Shown here piece by piece: positions 1-7,343 of a stretch of 64,000 nucleotides of DNA. The notes under the pieces are model-generated. The model was not told where the DNA came from, searched no databases, and saw only the letters and a list, made by a program, of their open reading frames with translations. Position 1 is the stretch's first letter. Each line of letters begins with the position of its first letter. Position numbers and translations under genes: made by a program. The stretch comes from Lactonifactor longoviformis DSM 17459 (GTDB lineage: Bacteria > Bacillota > Clostridia > Lachnospirales > Lachnospiraceae). The stretch is from positions 1-64,000 of the forward strand of contig NZ_FQVI01000023.1 in NCBI RefSeq assembly GCF_900129135.1, read 5' to 3'.

Positions 1-215
1 CGGAGTGCGTCCGAAGATCCACTGCCGGCGGTCACTTAGGAGCGAAGGCTTTCCTGAGCTTCTTAGTGAACGGCCAGGCAGTTAGCTAAGGAGAAACGCA
101 GTAGCAAGCAGATCCACCCAGTACCCCTGGCCCCAAGACCTCCTCCCTTGACCGTCCGTCTGCAACACTGCGCTGGCCGACTATTTCACTTCGAACTTCA
201 CATACACAAAACTAT
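1..215 (+). ncRNA. Part of an unidentified structured RNA
   Basis: No reading frame fits this GC-rich stretch, but it folds well. Bases 34-43 pair with 57-66 (CACTTAGGAG with CTTCTTAGTG, one mismatch and one G-U), and the flanks TGCCGGCGGT and ACGGCCAGGCA extend that stem with one bulge. GGCCAG at 72-77 could also pair with either CTGGCC at 127-132 or 173-178. The G-U pair becomes A-C on the other strand, which mildly favours the plus strand. It is cut by the window start and is followed at once by the promoter of the next gene; no clear terminator is seen. It does not look like RNase P RNA, tmRNA, 6S RNA or rRNA as I know them. The strand and family are unsure. Confidence 0.4.
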
Positions 216-218
216 CAT

Positions 219-247
219 TTGATCAATAAACCTTAAAATGATATAAT
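219..247 (+). promoter_or_regulatory. Sigma-A promoter for the GNAT gene
   Basis: TTGATC at 219-224 and a perfect TATAAT at 242-247 are separated by 17 bases. The leader then contains a small hairpin (GGGCA at 266-270 with TGCCC at 275-279, extended by TTC/GAA) before the ribosome binding site at 306-310. Confidence 0.7.
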
Positions 248-318
248 GACCCACATACGAGTTCCGGGCATATCTGCCCGAAGGATAACAGAATTTGAAA
301 AGTTTGGAGGAACAGATA

Positions 319-762
319 ATGAAGATCAGAGATATAAAACCCCAGGACAGAGAAGTTGTCTGGGATATGGTGAATAATTTCTATACAGGAACAGGGGCTT
401 GCCTGCATCCGCTGGAGAGGGAGAATTTTGAGAAAACCTTTGAGGAGTGTCTGAAGGAAGAAAAGACCTATGCCAGGATGCTGGTGATAGAAGGCGAGGA
501 TGGTCTCTGCGGATATTGTATTCTGGCGTTTACCTGGAGCAATGAAGCCGGGGGGATGGTGGTCTGGGTAGAGGAATTATATTTTACGGCTCAGGCCAGA
601 GGAAAAGGATATGGAAAAAAGGTGTTTCAATGGCTGGAAAAGGAGTATTCCGGAGCAAAGAGGTTCCGTCTGGAGGCCACGGCTGAGAATCAGGGTGCTA
701 TTAAGCTTTATCAAAGACTTGGATATGAAGAACTGGATTACTATCAGATGATAAAAGAATAA
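319..762 (+). CDS. GNAT family N-acetyltransferase
   Basis: The 147-residue product has the GNAT fold: a long variable N-terminal half, an acidic strand leading into the acetyl-CoA binding motif A (RGKGYGKKVF, around residues 94-103), and the C-terminal motif ending in NQGAIKLYQRLGYEE typical of acetyltransferases acting on small amines or protein N-termini. The start is the ATG at 319 because GGAGG lies at 306-310, eight bases upstream; an in-frame TTG at 295 has no ribosome binding site. It is a single-gene unit with its own promoter and a shared terminator with the convergent gene downstream. The substrate cannot be inferred. Confidence 0.85.
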   Translation: MKIRDIKPQDREVVWDMVNNFYTGTGACLHPLERENFEKTFEECLKEEKTYARMLVIEGEDGLCGYCILAFTWSNEAGGMVVWVEELYFTAQARGKGYGKKVFQWLEKEYSGAKRFRLEATAENQGAIKLYQRLGYEELDYYQMIKE

Positions 763-770
763 GAGAATAC

Positions 771-802
771 AAATGCCAGGCAGTGTGAAACGCCTGGCAT
801 TT
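771..802. terminator. Bidirectional terminator
   Basis: AAATGCCAGGC (771-781) and GCCTGGCATTT (792-802) form a perfect 11-bp stem with a 10-base loop between two convergent genes, with A and T flanks that serve both strands. Confidence 0.8.
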
Positions 803-818
803 GCTGTGTGTGAGAAAT

Positions 819-1346
819 CTAATGAGAAAGAGCAATCAGCCGTTTCACATCAGGGACTGCTGAAAGAATCGGGAAGAGGATAGCCGCTATGATAAGACCC
901 CCGCATCCCTGAATCAGGTTGGCCGGAAGGCTGGCAAGGGCACCGGCGGGGCTGTAGAGGAAGGCCTCACAGAGTCCATATCCTCCTGCAACCAGAATTA
1001 TATCAATGATGCCTCCGGCGATCACTCCGGCAAACTGGTGCTTTCCTTTGTGTGAAATCTTTTTGAAGGCATATCCGCTAAGCATGGCAACTAAGGCTTT
1101 GATCATGAACGTAATAGGAACATAGATAAAATATCCGCCCAAAAGATCAGACATTGCAGAACCCAGACCGGCGGCCAGTGCTCCATATACCGGGCCAAGG
1201 ATAATTCCGGAGAGGATTACAATGGCATCTCCGGGATGTATATACCCGTTGGTTCCAGGGGTGGGGATGCGAATAGACATGGTGGCAACACAGGCAAGTG
1301 CTGCAAAAAGTGCAGTCATCACAATTCTCTTTGTATTTATCTTCAT
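819..1346 (-). CDS. ECF-type vitamin transporter, substrate-binding S component
   Basis: A 175-residue integral membrane protein with about six hydrophobic segments. The pattern is that of S components of energy-coupling factor transporters (PF12822-like): a basic N-terminus, a conserved alanine-rich first helix, IHPGDAIVILSG near residues 36-47, then GPVYGALAAGLGSAMSDLLGGY and a PxTFxIKxL segment. Such proteins bind a vitamin or precursor and use a shared EcfA-EcfA'-EcfT module encoded elsewhere; none is in this window. The HPGDA and DLLGGY motifs resemble the pyridoxine/hydroxymethylpyrimidine-type S components, but substrate assignment is inference. The start is supported by GGGAGT 5-11 bases upstream. 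The upstream region carries paired repeats that could bind a MocR-type activator. Confidence 0.85.
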   Translation of the reverse strand: MKINTKRIVMTALFAALACVATMSIRIPTPGTNGYIHPGDAIVILSGIILGPVYGALAAGLGSAMSDLLGGYFIYVPITFMIKALVAMLSGYAFKKISHKGKHQFAGVIAGGIIDIILVAGGYGLCEAFLYSPAGALASLPANLIQGCGGLIIAAILFPILSAVPDVKRLIALSH

Positions 1347-1381
1347 TAAAATACTCCCTTTCTGTTTCTTACTTATAAAAT

Positions 1382-1442
1382 ACTATACCGGATAAATGGA
1401 CTGATTAAAATAGCCAGTTTTGTCAAAAATAGCCATACCAGA
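1382..1442 (-). promoter_or_regulatory. Promoter of the ECF gene with two repeated operator-like sites
   Basis: Read on the minus strand, TATAGT (plus 1382-1387) is a plausible -10 box with no good -35 box. Where the -35 should be lies TGGCTATTTT (plus 1407-1416), and the same ten bases recur at plus 1426-1435, 19 bases or about two helical turns away. Each copy is followed or flanked by CTGG/CCAG or CAG bases (1401-1417 and 1425-1442). Direct repeats over and upstream of a weak -35 are typical of sites for an activator such as a MocR/PdxR protein. The binding protein is not known. Confidence 0.45.
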
Positions 1443-1512
1443 TTGGGCGAGACTGTGAAAAAAATCTTTCTTGTTGCCGCAGACAGCATCTTCCTTTCCG
1501 CCGCAGTGTGAT

Positions 1513-1610
1513 CCCCCGGAGGGTTTTTTATTACATAGGGAATAAAGTTTCCTATGTAATAAAAAAGCGGTATACAAAAAAACAGAAGTTTTTTCCTATA
1601 CCGCCGGGGG
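1513..1610. repeat. Nested inverted repeats forming a three-way structure; includes xpt terminator
   Basis: Three stems are nested. The outer one is CCCCCGG (1513-1519) with CCGGGGG (1604-1610). Inside are a 16-bp perfect stem, TTTTTTATTACATAGG (1524-1539) with CCTATGTAATAAAAAA (1551-1566), and an 8-bp stem, GCGGTATA (1567-1574) with TATACCGC (1597-1604). On the minus strand the 8-bp hairpin is directly followed by six T's, so it can end xpt transcripts; the 16-bp stem has T tracts for both strands. Tandem terminators explain part of this, but the closing outer stem is unusual. No coding sequence is present in 1443-1634. Confidence 0.65.
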
Positions 1611-1634
1611 TATCATAGCAATGTGAAATACGCG

Positions 1635-2204
1635 CTAACGGAACGTCAGAGAGGTGTCTGACATGGATTCTATAATAGCCAGGGATTCCAGACGGATTCC
1701 CATGTCACGGATCTGCTGGCCGCCGTCCTGAAAGCCTTTTTCGATCACAATACCGGCCCCTTCCAGGGCAGCACCGGCGCTCCGGACGATCTCGATCAGC
1801 CCGAGAAGGGCACAGCCATTTGCCAGAAAATCATCGATAATCAAAACATGATCCTCGGCGCTTAGAAACTTTTTGGAGAGAATTACATCGTACACTTTTT
1901 TATGAGTATAGGATTCTACTTTAGTGGTATACATATCTCCGTCCAGATTCAGGCTCTGCGCCTTTTTGGCGAAGACTACCGGAACATTAAAATATTGGGC
2001 TGCGATACAGGCAATCCCAATGCCGGAAGCCTCTATCGTGAGAATTTTGGTGATGGGAACATCAGAAAAACGTCTTTTGAATTCCTTGCCCAGTTCATTG
2101 ATAAAGGGGATATCCATTTGATGGTTCAGAAAGCTGTCTACCTTAAGTATGTTTCCCGGTTTTACCGTTCCATCTTTCAGAATACGTTCTTTTAAAAGCT
2201 GCAT
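1635..2204 (-). CDS. xpt: Xanthine phosphoribosyltransferase
   Basis: The 189-residue product matches the usual length and N-terminus of Xpt ([14 protein letters not shown], then [16 protein letters not shown]). It converts xanthine and PRPP to XMP in purine salvage in the cytosol. The PRPP-binding loop is [11 protein letters not shown] at about residues 122-132, and the segment [10 protein letters not shown] near residues 57-66 is the family's substrate-side motif. The start is set by GGGAGG nine bases upstream of the ATG. Unlike many Firmicutes xpt genes it has no purine riboswitch: the 5' region is short and carries only a conventional promoter. It ends in the terminator hairpins at 1524-1604. 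Confidence 0.93.
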   Translation of the reverse strand: MQLLKERILKDGTVKPGNILKVDSFLNHQMDIPFINELGKEFKRRFSDVPITKILTIEASGIGIACIAAQYFNVPVVFAKKAQSLNLDGDMYTTKVESYTHKKVYDVILSKKFLSAEDHVLIIDDFLANGCALLGLIEIVRSAGAALEGAGIVIEKGFQDGGQQIRDMGIRLESLAIIESMSDTSLTFR

Positions 2205-2236
2205 ATCTTTATTTCCTCCCAGAATAGATTACATCT

Positions 2237-2265
2237 ATGATACGACATAATTTGACAGCTGGCAA
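2237..2265 (-). promoter_or_regulatory. Promoter of xpt
   Basis: On the minus strand TTGCCA (plus 2260-2265) and TATCAT (plus 2237-2242) are separated by exactly 17 bases and lie 33 bases before the xpt start codon. The leader is too short for an aptamer. Confidence 0.6.
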
Positions 2266-2385
2266 TTCCTTTCCTAAAAAAATACTAAAATATAATAAAA
2301 GTAGATCGAGAAAAAGGAAAAGTGTGATATAATATATAAGCTATAGGCAGCAGTGCCACAGGAGAAAGTAAAGGAGAACGGAACC

Positions 2386-2616
2386 TTGAAGGAATATGAA
2401 GCTGTATGGGAGATTTTTAATCTGTGTTCCGGCAATCAGATGCGGGACGTTTTTTTTGAAGAAATCGCGGTTGAGAATCTGGATCAATATATAGAAGAAA
2501 AATTTCAGGGAGAAGAACACTTCACTTATGAAAAAAGTGTACTGGAGGATGGAAGCATAGTATATGACATTATGACATCCAAAATCAAACAGAGATATAC
2601 TTTTACAGAAATCTAA
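2386..2616 (+). CDS. Small protein of unknown function, paralogue of the protein at 40306-40524
   Basis: A 76-residue acidic protein that I do not recognise. It begins MKEYE, carries an NLDQYIEEKF segment near the middle and ends in SIVYDIMTSKIKQRYTFTEI. The minus-strand gene at 40306-40524 encodes the same pattern (MKEYE start, DNLDEYMRQF, GDIVYDIM, IRKRYQFTEL end), so the two are paralogues. That alignment fixes the start at the TTG at 2386, which has AAGGAG at 2371-2376; a GTG at 2353 would add 11 unmatched residues. TATAAT at 2328-2333 is a likely -10 box. It sits directly ahead of the CsoR gene, with its stop codon abutting that gene's ribosome binding site, so the two are co-transcribed. 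Confidence 0.75.
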   Translation: MKEYEAVWEIFNLCSGNQMRDVFFEEIAVENLDQYIEEKFQGEEHFTYEKSVLEDGSIVYDIMTSKIKQRYTFTEI

Positions 2617-2625
2617 GGAGGACGT

Positions 2626-2991
2626 ATGGAAGAGCAGAAGCATACACATACTCACATTATGGAAGATGGGACAGTGGTAGAGCATACCCATGGGGGAACA
2701 CACTCACACGGTCCGGGCGGCCACACGCACAGCCATGAGCATACCAAGGCAGTGCTGAACCGTCTTTCCAGGGCAATCGGACATCTGGAATCCATACGGC
2801 GTATGGTGGAGGACGGCAGAGACTGCAGCGAGGTGCTGATACAGCTTTCCGCAGTCAAAGCAGCTATTAATAATACAGGAAAAGTGATTCTTCAGGATCA
2901 CATTGAGCACTGCATCGTAGATGCGGTGGAAAGCGGGGATCATGAGGCCCTGGAAGAACTGAACAAAGCGATCGACCGGTTTATGAAATAA
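2626..2991 (+). CDS. CsoR/RcnR-family metal-sensing repressor with His-rich N-terminal extension
   Basis: Residues 41-121 form the all-helical DUF156 domain of CsoR-type repressors, which leave DNA when they bind a metal. The Cu(I) ligand pattern of CsoR, Cys, then His 25 residues later and Cys 29 residues later, is present as C67, H92 and C96. The first 40 residues are unusual: 11 are histidines in HTH, HSH and HTHSHEH clusters, as in metal-storage tails. It is preceded by AAGGAGG that overlaps the upstream stop codon. No copper exporter gene lies nearby; the next gene is an Mrp ATPase. Copper or nickel/cobalt sensing are both possible, with the Cys-His-Cys set favouring Cu(I). Confidence 0.88.
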   Translation: MEEQKHTHTHIMEDGTVVEHTHGGTHSHGPGGHTHSHEHTKAVLNRLSRAIGHLESIRRMVEDGRDCSEVLIQLSAVKAAINNTGKVILQDHIEHCIVDAVESGDHEALEELNKAIDRFMK

Positions 2992-3035
2992 GGCCGTATA
3001 ATAAAGTAAAGGAAAGAAAAGGAGAGTAAAAAGTC

Positions 3036-3881
3036 ATGAGCAGAGACTGCAGCAGCACAACATGCACAAAAGAGAGTTGTGAAGGATGTAAAAGCAAAGA
3101 AAAAGGAGCAGGGATTTCCAAGGAGATGGCCAATGGATACTCTGAGATTAAAAAGGTAATCGGAGTGGTCAGCGGAAAAGGAGGGGTAGGAAAGTCTTTT
3201 GTGACTGCTTCCCTGGCCAATCAGATGGCAGCAAAGGGCTATAGGGTAGGTATTATGGACGCGGATATTACAGGTCCGTCTATTCCTAAGATGTATGGAC
3301 TGAAAGGCGCAGCACAGGCAGACGATCAGGGAATTTACCCTATGATTACAGAAAACGATATCAAAATCATGTCAGTGAACCTTCTCCTTCCCAAGGAAGA
3401 TGCGCCTGTGATCTGGAGAGGACCGGTAATTTCCAATATGGTCAAACAGTTCTGGACAGATGTGATCTGGGGCGAACTGGACTATCTGTTTATTGATATG
3501 CCGCCGGGAACCGGGGATGTTCCCCTCACAGTTTTCCAGTCACTTCCTATTGAGGGAGTATTCATTGTAACGTCTCCCCAGGAACTGGTGCATATGATCG
3601 TAAAGAAAGCTTATAATATGGCTGATATGATGCATGTGCCCGTATTCGGTGTTGTGGAGAACTACAGCTATGTGAAATGTCCGGACTGCGGAAAAGAATT
3701 TAAGATCTTTGGGGACAGCCATATTGAAGAGGTGGCAGCAGAGCTGAATGTGCCTCTGGTGGGAAAGATGCCCATCGATACTTCCTTTGCGGAGGCGGCT
3801 GATGCAGGAACCTTCGGACAGATCGATAATACTTATCTGAAGGATGCCTATACGTATCTTCCAAAAGCTTTAGAGGAATAA
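3036..3881 (+). CDS. mrp: Mrp/NBP35-family P-loop ATPase, iron-sulfur cluster carrier
   Basis: This 281-residue cytosolic ATPase belongs to the Mrp/ApbC branch of the MinD family, which carries and delivers [4Fe-4S] clusters to target proteins. The deviant Walker A GKGGVGKS is at residues 47-54, with MDADITGPS as switch region and DMPPGTGDVPLT as the Walker B segment. The bridging cluster motif CPDC is at about residues 215-218. The N-terminus adds four cysteines (C5, C10, C15, C18), as in the NBP35-like subtype, which could hold a second cluster. AAGGAG lies upstream of the ATG. It follows the CsoR gene by 44 bases and is probably in the same operon, linking metal sensing and cluster supply. 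Confidence 0.92.
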   Translation: MSRDCSSTTCTKESCEGCKSKEKGAGISKEMANGYSEIKKVIGVVSGKGGVGKSFVTASLANQMAAKGYRVGIMDADITGPSIPKMYGLKGAAQADDQGIYPMITENDIKIMSVNLLLPKEDAPVIWRGPVISNMVKQFWTDVIWGELDYLFIDMPPGTGDVPLTVFQSLPIEGVFIVTSPQELVHMIVKKAYNMADMMHVPVFGVVENYSYVKCPDCGKEFKIFGDSHIEEVAAELNVPLVGKMPIDTSFAEAADAGTFGQIDNTYLKDAYTYLPKALEE

Positions 3882-4070
3882 ATACTGCGTAAAATATGAC
3901 AAAATATTACTGGATAAATTAGGTAAAAGGTGTTAATAAATTAACAAACCATAGCTCCCCGGAGGGGCGTCTGTAAAAATTGGTGAAAAAACGCTGCGAA
4001 GATCCAGTATTTAAAGAAAATCTTCATAAAAGTCCAAAATACAGGAGATGTCGGTTGTCCTACCTTTGAG
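3882..4070. other. Intergenic region without a gene
   Basis: No coding sequence is seen. It contains a palindrome, GTTAATAAATTAAC (3932-3945), and a small GC hairpin in CTCCCCGGAGGGG (3955-3967) with no T run, so neither is a convincing terminator. A regulatory role for the palindrome is possible but unproved. Confidence 0.4.
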
Positions 4071-4099
4071 TTGACAAATTCTGGAACAAGTGCAATAAT
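4071..4099 (+). promoter_or_regulatory. Promoter of the HPr-like gene
   Basis: A perfect TTGACA at 4071-4076 is followed after 17 bases by AATAAT at 4094-4099, 47 bases ahead of the start codon. Confidence 0.65.
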
Positions 4100-4146
4100 A
4101 CAGTAGAAAAAATTTATATGTGTTTTTGTATGAAAGGGTGATAACT

Positions 4147-4374
4147 ATGATAGAACGTCAGATTAAGTTACCAGCCACTGAGGATGTAAAAGAATTTGTG
4201 ACAGAAGCCAGCAGGTGCGATTTTGATATTGATGTTTTTTACAACCGCGTGGTAATTGATGCAAAATCAATTTTGGGTGTATTCAGCATGGATTTGACTC
4301 GCGTATTGACCGTAAAGTGCTTTGGACGTGACGAAAAGTTTTTGAATTTCTTGAATAAATATGCAGTAGCATAA
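4147..4374 (+). CDS. HPr-like protein lacking the catalytic histidine
   Basis: The 75-residue product has the size and fold signature of the PTS phosphocarrier HPr. The regulatory segment KSILGVFSMDL (residues 40-50) lines up with the KSIMGVMSL region of HPr, with S41 equivalent to Ser46, the target of HPr kinase. The catalytic His15 motif GLHARPA is absent: the matching stretch is LPATEDVKEFV, with no histidine anywhere in the protein. Like Crh of Bacillus it could therefore act only in regulation, not in sugar phosphorylation. The start is the ATG at 4147 behind AAAGGGTG. It is 28 bases upstream of the helicase gene, so it may be co-transcribed. Confidence 0.75.
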   Translation: MIERQIKLPATEDVKEFVTEASRCDFDIDVFYNRVVIDAKSILGVFSMDLTRVLTVKCFGRDEKFLNFLNKYAVA

Positions 4375-4402
4375 AAGACAGGAGAAGAACAGGCGCAGGA
4401 CA

Positions 4403-6802
4403 ATGGATTGTCTTGCGCTTGTTTGCGCTATAGATGATATGGAAGAAAAGACAATTATAAAATTATCCGTCCGAAATCTGGTTGAGTTTATACTTCGCAG
4501 CGGCAGTCTGGACAACAGAGTGGGAAGCGGAACAGACCGCGAGGCCATGCAGAAGGGTAGCCGTCTGCATCGAAAGATACAAAAGCAGATGAAGGCATCC
4601 TACCGCCCGGAGGTTCCGCTGACATTTGAAAAGGAATATGAAGAATTTATCATAAAACTGGAGGGAAGGGCCGACGGAATCTGCGAAGAAGAAAATGAGG
4701 TGATGATTGACGAGATTAAGGGGGTATATCTGGATCTCTCTCTTCTGACTGCACCTGTGGAGGTTCACCGCGCCCAGGCCATGTGTTATGGGTATATATA
4801 CGGAAGCCAGAGGGGGCTGGAGGCTGTTACCATTCAGATGACGTACTGCCATCTGGAATCTGAAAATATCAAACGCTTTCAGGAGAAGATCTCTCTGAGA
4901 GAACTGACAGAGTGGTTTGAAGCGCTTTTGGAGCAATATTATAAATGGGCGGACTTTCAGTACAGGCGAAAAAAAATACGCAGAGAGTCTATGGAGCACC
5001 TGGAATTTCCCTTTCCCTACAGAGAGGGACAGAGGGAACTGGTGGCAGGTGTGTACCGTACCATACACCATAAACGGCAGCTGTTTATTCAGGCGCCCAC
5101 AGGAGTGGGGAAAACCATGTCAGCTATTTTTCCGGCGGTGCGGGCTGTGGGTGAGGGACATGGGGACAAAATTTTTTATCTCACAGCTAAAACCATAACA
5201 AGGACAGTGGCAGAAGAGGCTTTTGCCATTTTAAAGGAGCATGGATTATCCTATAAGACAATAACCATTACTGCAAAAGAAAAGCTCTGCCTCTGCGAAG
5301 AGATGAACTGCAATCCGGAGCACTGCCCTTATGCGGACGGTCATTTTGACAGAGTAAATGATGCGGTGTTTGCACTTCTCGGAGAGGATAAGCCCTACAG
5401 CCGGGAAGTGCTGGAGGAACACGCGGAAAGATGGAAGGTATGCCCTTACGAAATGTGTCTGGATACTGCCTCCTGGGTGGATGGGATAATATGCGATTAT
5501 AATTACGTATTCGATCCCAATGTACACCTCCGGCGTTTTTTTGGTGAGGGGATGAAGGGAGACTATCTCTTTCTGATCGATGAGGCCCACAATCTGGTAG
5601 AGCGGGGACGTAAGATGTACAGCGCCTGCCTGTACAAAGAAGATTTCCTGGAAGCAAAGAGAATCGTGAAAGGACAGGGCAAAAAGCTGGAGCGGCTTCT
5701 GGGGAAATGCAGCAAAGAGCTCCTGGAATATAAAAAGGAATGCGAAACCTGCGAAGTGCTGCCCAATCTTGGAACCTTTCCCATCAGTCTTATGAATCTG
5801 CTGGGAGAGATGGAAAATTTTCTGGAGGAAGCTCATAAAGAGGAAATCAGCCGTGCTGTTCTGGAATTGTCATTTCAGGTGAGACACTTTCTGAATATGT
5901 ATGATCTGCTGGACGAGAACTATGTGATCTACTGCGAACGGAAGCAGGAAAGATTCTCTGTGAACCTTTTCTGTGTTAATCCTGCAGCGAATCTTCAGAA
6001 CTGTCTGAATAAAGGAAACAGCGCTGTTTTCTTTTCTGCTACTCTTCTTCCCCTGGCATATTACAGGAGCCTGTTCAGCACCCGGGAGGATGACTATGCC
6101 ATGTATGCCAAATCTCCCTTTGAGAGGGAGCACCTTTGTCTTTTGCTGGGACGGGATGTAAGCAGCAGGTATGTCCGGCGCGGGTATGAGGAATACCGGA
6201 AGATAGCGGCTTATATATCCTGTCTGGTCAGGGGCAGAGAGGGAAACTATATGGTGTTCTTCCCCTCATACCGGATGATGGAGGATGTATATGACATTTT
6301 CCGGGAAGAGTTTGCCCTTGAGTCCTGCAGGTGTATTCTTCAGGATACTGCCATGAATGAAAAAGAAAGGGAGGAATTTTTGGAGGAATTTTCCCCAGGC
6401 AAAACAGGTACATTGGTCGGCTTTTGTGTTTTGGGAGGTGTATTTGCCGAAGGAATTGACCTATATGGGGAGCGTCTCATAGGAGCTGTGATTGTGGGGA
6501 CAGGGCTTCCCCAGGTAAGCAATGAAAGGGAAATTTTAAAGCAGTTTTATGACAAACGGGGAATCAACGGCTTTGACTACGCCTACCGCTATCCCGGTAT
6601 GAATAAAGTTTTGCAGTCGGCAGGACGGGTAATTCGTACCAGTGAAGACAGGGGGATTGTGCTGCTTCTGGATGAACGGTTTCTCCAGTCAGAATACCGC
6701 CAGCTATTTCCGCCGGAGTGGGAGGGGTATCAGGTATGTGCACTGTCAGGGGTAAAACAGGAAATACAAAAATTTTGGTCAATATACAAAAACTTTTCTT
6801 GA
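4403..6802 (+). CDS. DinG/XPD-type DNA helicase with N-terminal PD-(D/E)XK nuclease-like domain
   Basis: A 799-residue superfamily 2 helicase. Residues about 12-190 form a RecB-like nuclease module: a SVRNLVEFILRSGSLD entry, then GRADGI and DEIKG motifs (about residues 92-110). The helicase core follows with Walker A APTGVGKT at 231-238, DEAH at 393-396, and a C-terminal QSAGRVIRTSEDRG motif VI. Between them, cysteines in KLCLCEEMNCNPEHC and CPYEMC match the 4Fe-4S domain of XPD/DinG helicases, which unwind 5' to 3'. It probably works in DNA repair or replication-fork processing. The ATG at 4403 has a distant AGGAG; an ATG at 4439 would give the start seen in related proteins, so the first 12 residues are doubtful. 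Confidence 0.88.
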   Translation: MDCLALVCAIDDMEEKTIIKLSVRNLVEFILRSGSLDNRVGSGTDREAMQKGSRLHRKIQKQMKASYRPEVPLTFEKEYEEFIIKLEGRADGICEEENEVMIDEIKGVYLDLSLLTAPVEVHRAQAMCYGYIYGSQRGLEAVTIQMTYCHLESENIKRFQEKISLRELTEWFEALLEQYYKWADFQYRRKKIRRESMEHLEFPFPYREGQRELVAGVYRTIHHKRQLFIQAPTGVGKTMSAIFPAVRAVGEGHGDKIFYLTAKTITRTVAEEAFAILKEHGLSYKTITITAKEKLCLCEEMNCNPEHCPYADGHFDRVNDAVFALLGEDKPYSREVLEEHAERWKVCPYEMCLDTASWVDGIICDYNYVFDPNVHLRRFFGEGMKGDYLFLIDEAHNLVERGRKMYSACLYKEDFLEAKRIVKGQGKKLERLLGKCSKELLEYKKECETCEVLPNLGTFPISLMNLLGEMENFLEEAHKEEISRAVLELSFQVRHFLNMYDLLDENYVIYCERKQERFSVNLFCVNPAANLQNCLNKGNSAVFFSATLLPLAYYRSLFSTREDDYAMYAKSPFEREHLCLLLGRDVSSRYVRRGYEEYRKIAAYISCLVRGREGNYMVFFPSYRMMEDVYDIFREEFALESCRCILQDTAMNEKEREEFLEEFSPGKTGTLVGFCVLGGVFAEGIDLYGERLIGAVIVGTGLPQVSNEREILKQFYDKRGINGFDYAYRYPGMNKVLQSAGRVIRTSEDRGIVLLLDERFLQSEYRQLFPPEWEGYQVCALSGVKQEIQKFWSIYKNFS

Positions 6803-6828
6803 CCATCACCCGGGTTCCAGTCTATAAT
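6799..6828 (+). promoter_or_regulatory. Promoter of ridA
   Basis: TTGACC at 6799-6804 overlaps the helicase stop codon and is followed, after 18 bases, by a perfect TATAAT at 6823-6828. The leader to ridA is about 75 bases. Confidence 0.65.
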
Positions 6829-6910
6829 GAATATATTGACGGAACGTCAAAGTATTCCCGGTGCTGGGCAAGCAGCAGAAGCCGGGAGCAATCGGAGAGG
6901 AGATAACAAA

Positions 6911-7282
6911 ATGAAGGTTATTAGCACAGACAAGGCACCCGCAGCAATCGGACCATATTCTCAGGCAATGGTTTTAAACGACATCTTATTTACATCTGGC
7001 CAGATCCCCATTGATCCGGCAACGGGAGAGATTAAAGGGACTGCTATTGAAGAGCAGGCAGAACAGGTGATGAAGAATCTGGGAGCTGTTTTAGAGGCAG
7101 CAGGCACCAGCTTTGAAAAGGTAGTAAAGACTACCTGTTTTATTGCTGATATGGGTGATTTTGCGGCATTTAATGAAGTATATGCGAAATATTTTGTGGG
7201 CAAGCCTGCCCGCTCCTGTGTTGCGGTGAAAACGCTTCCCAAGAATGTTCTTTGTGAAGTAGAAGTAATCGCTAACGTATAA
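6911..7282 (+). CDS. ridA: RidA family enamine/imine deaminase
   Basis: The 123-residue protein is full-length RidA (YjgF/YER057c/UK114). It hydrolyses reactive enamines such as 2-aminoacrylate, released by PLP-dependent dehydratases, to 2-oxo acids and ammonia, and acts as a cytosolic trimer. It shows AIGPYSQA (residues about 11-18), FTSGQIPIDP, and the C-terminal PARSCVAVKTLPKNVLCEVE, whose arginine (in PARS) binds the substrate carboxylate. The start is the ATG at 6911 with AGAGGAGA upstream. It is a monocistronic gene with its own promoter and a strong terminator. A more divergent RidA is encoded at 53101. Confidence 0.93.
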   Translation: MKVISTDKAPAAIGPYSQAMVLNDILFTSGQIPIDPATGEIKGTAIEEQAEQVMKNLGAVLEAAGTSFEKVVKTTCFIADMGDFAAFNEVYAKYFVGKPARSCVAVKTLPKNVLCEVEVIANV

Positions 7283-7301
7283 GGAATTTGAGTTGAGTGG
7301 G

Positions 7302-7343
7302 AAGCCCTCTGCAGGGATATAGTCTGCAGAGGGCTTCTTTTTT
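7302..7343. terminator. Terminator of ridA, shared with the convergent LysR gene
   Basis: AAGCCCTCTGCAG (7302-7314) and CTGCAGAGGGCTT (7324-7336) form a perfect 13-bp stem followed by seven T's on the plus strand. Confidence 0.9.

Noticed and set aside
1383-1577. 64-codon minus-strand frame between xpt and the ECF gene
   Set aside because: It runs through the terminator hairpins and the repeated operator, has no ribosome binding site and no family resemblance.
2205-2340. Purine riboswitch before xpt
   Set aside because: None of the conserved guanine/xanthine aptamer segments is present and the leader is only about 30 bases.
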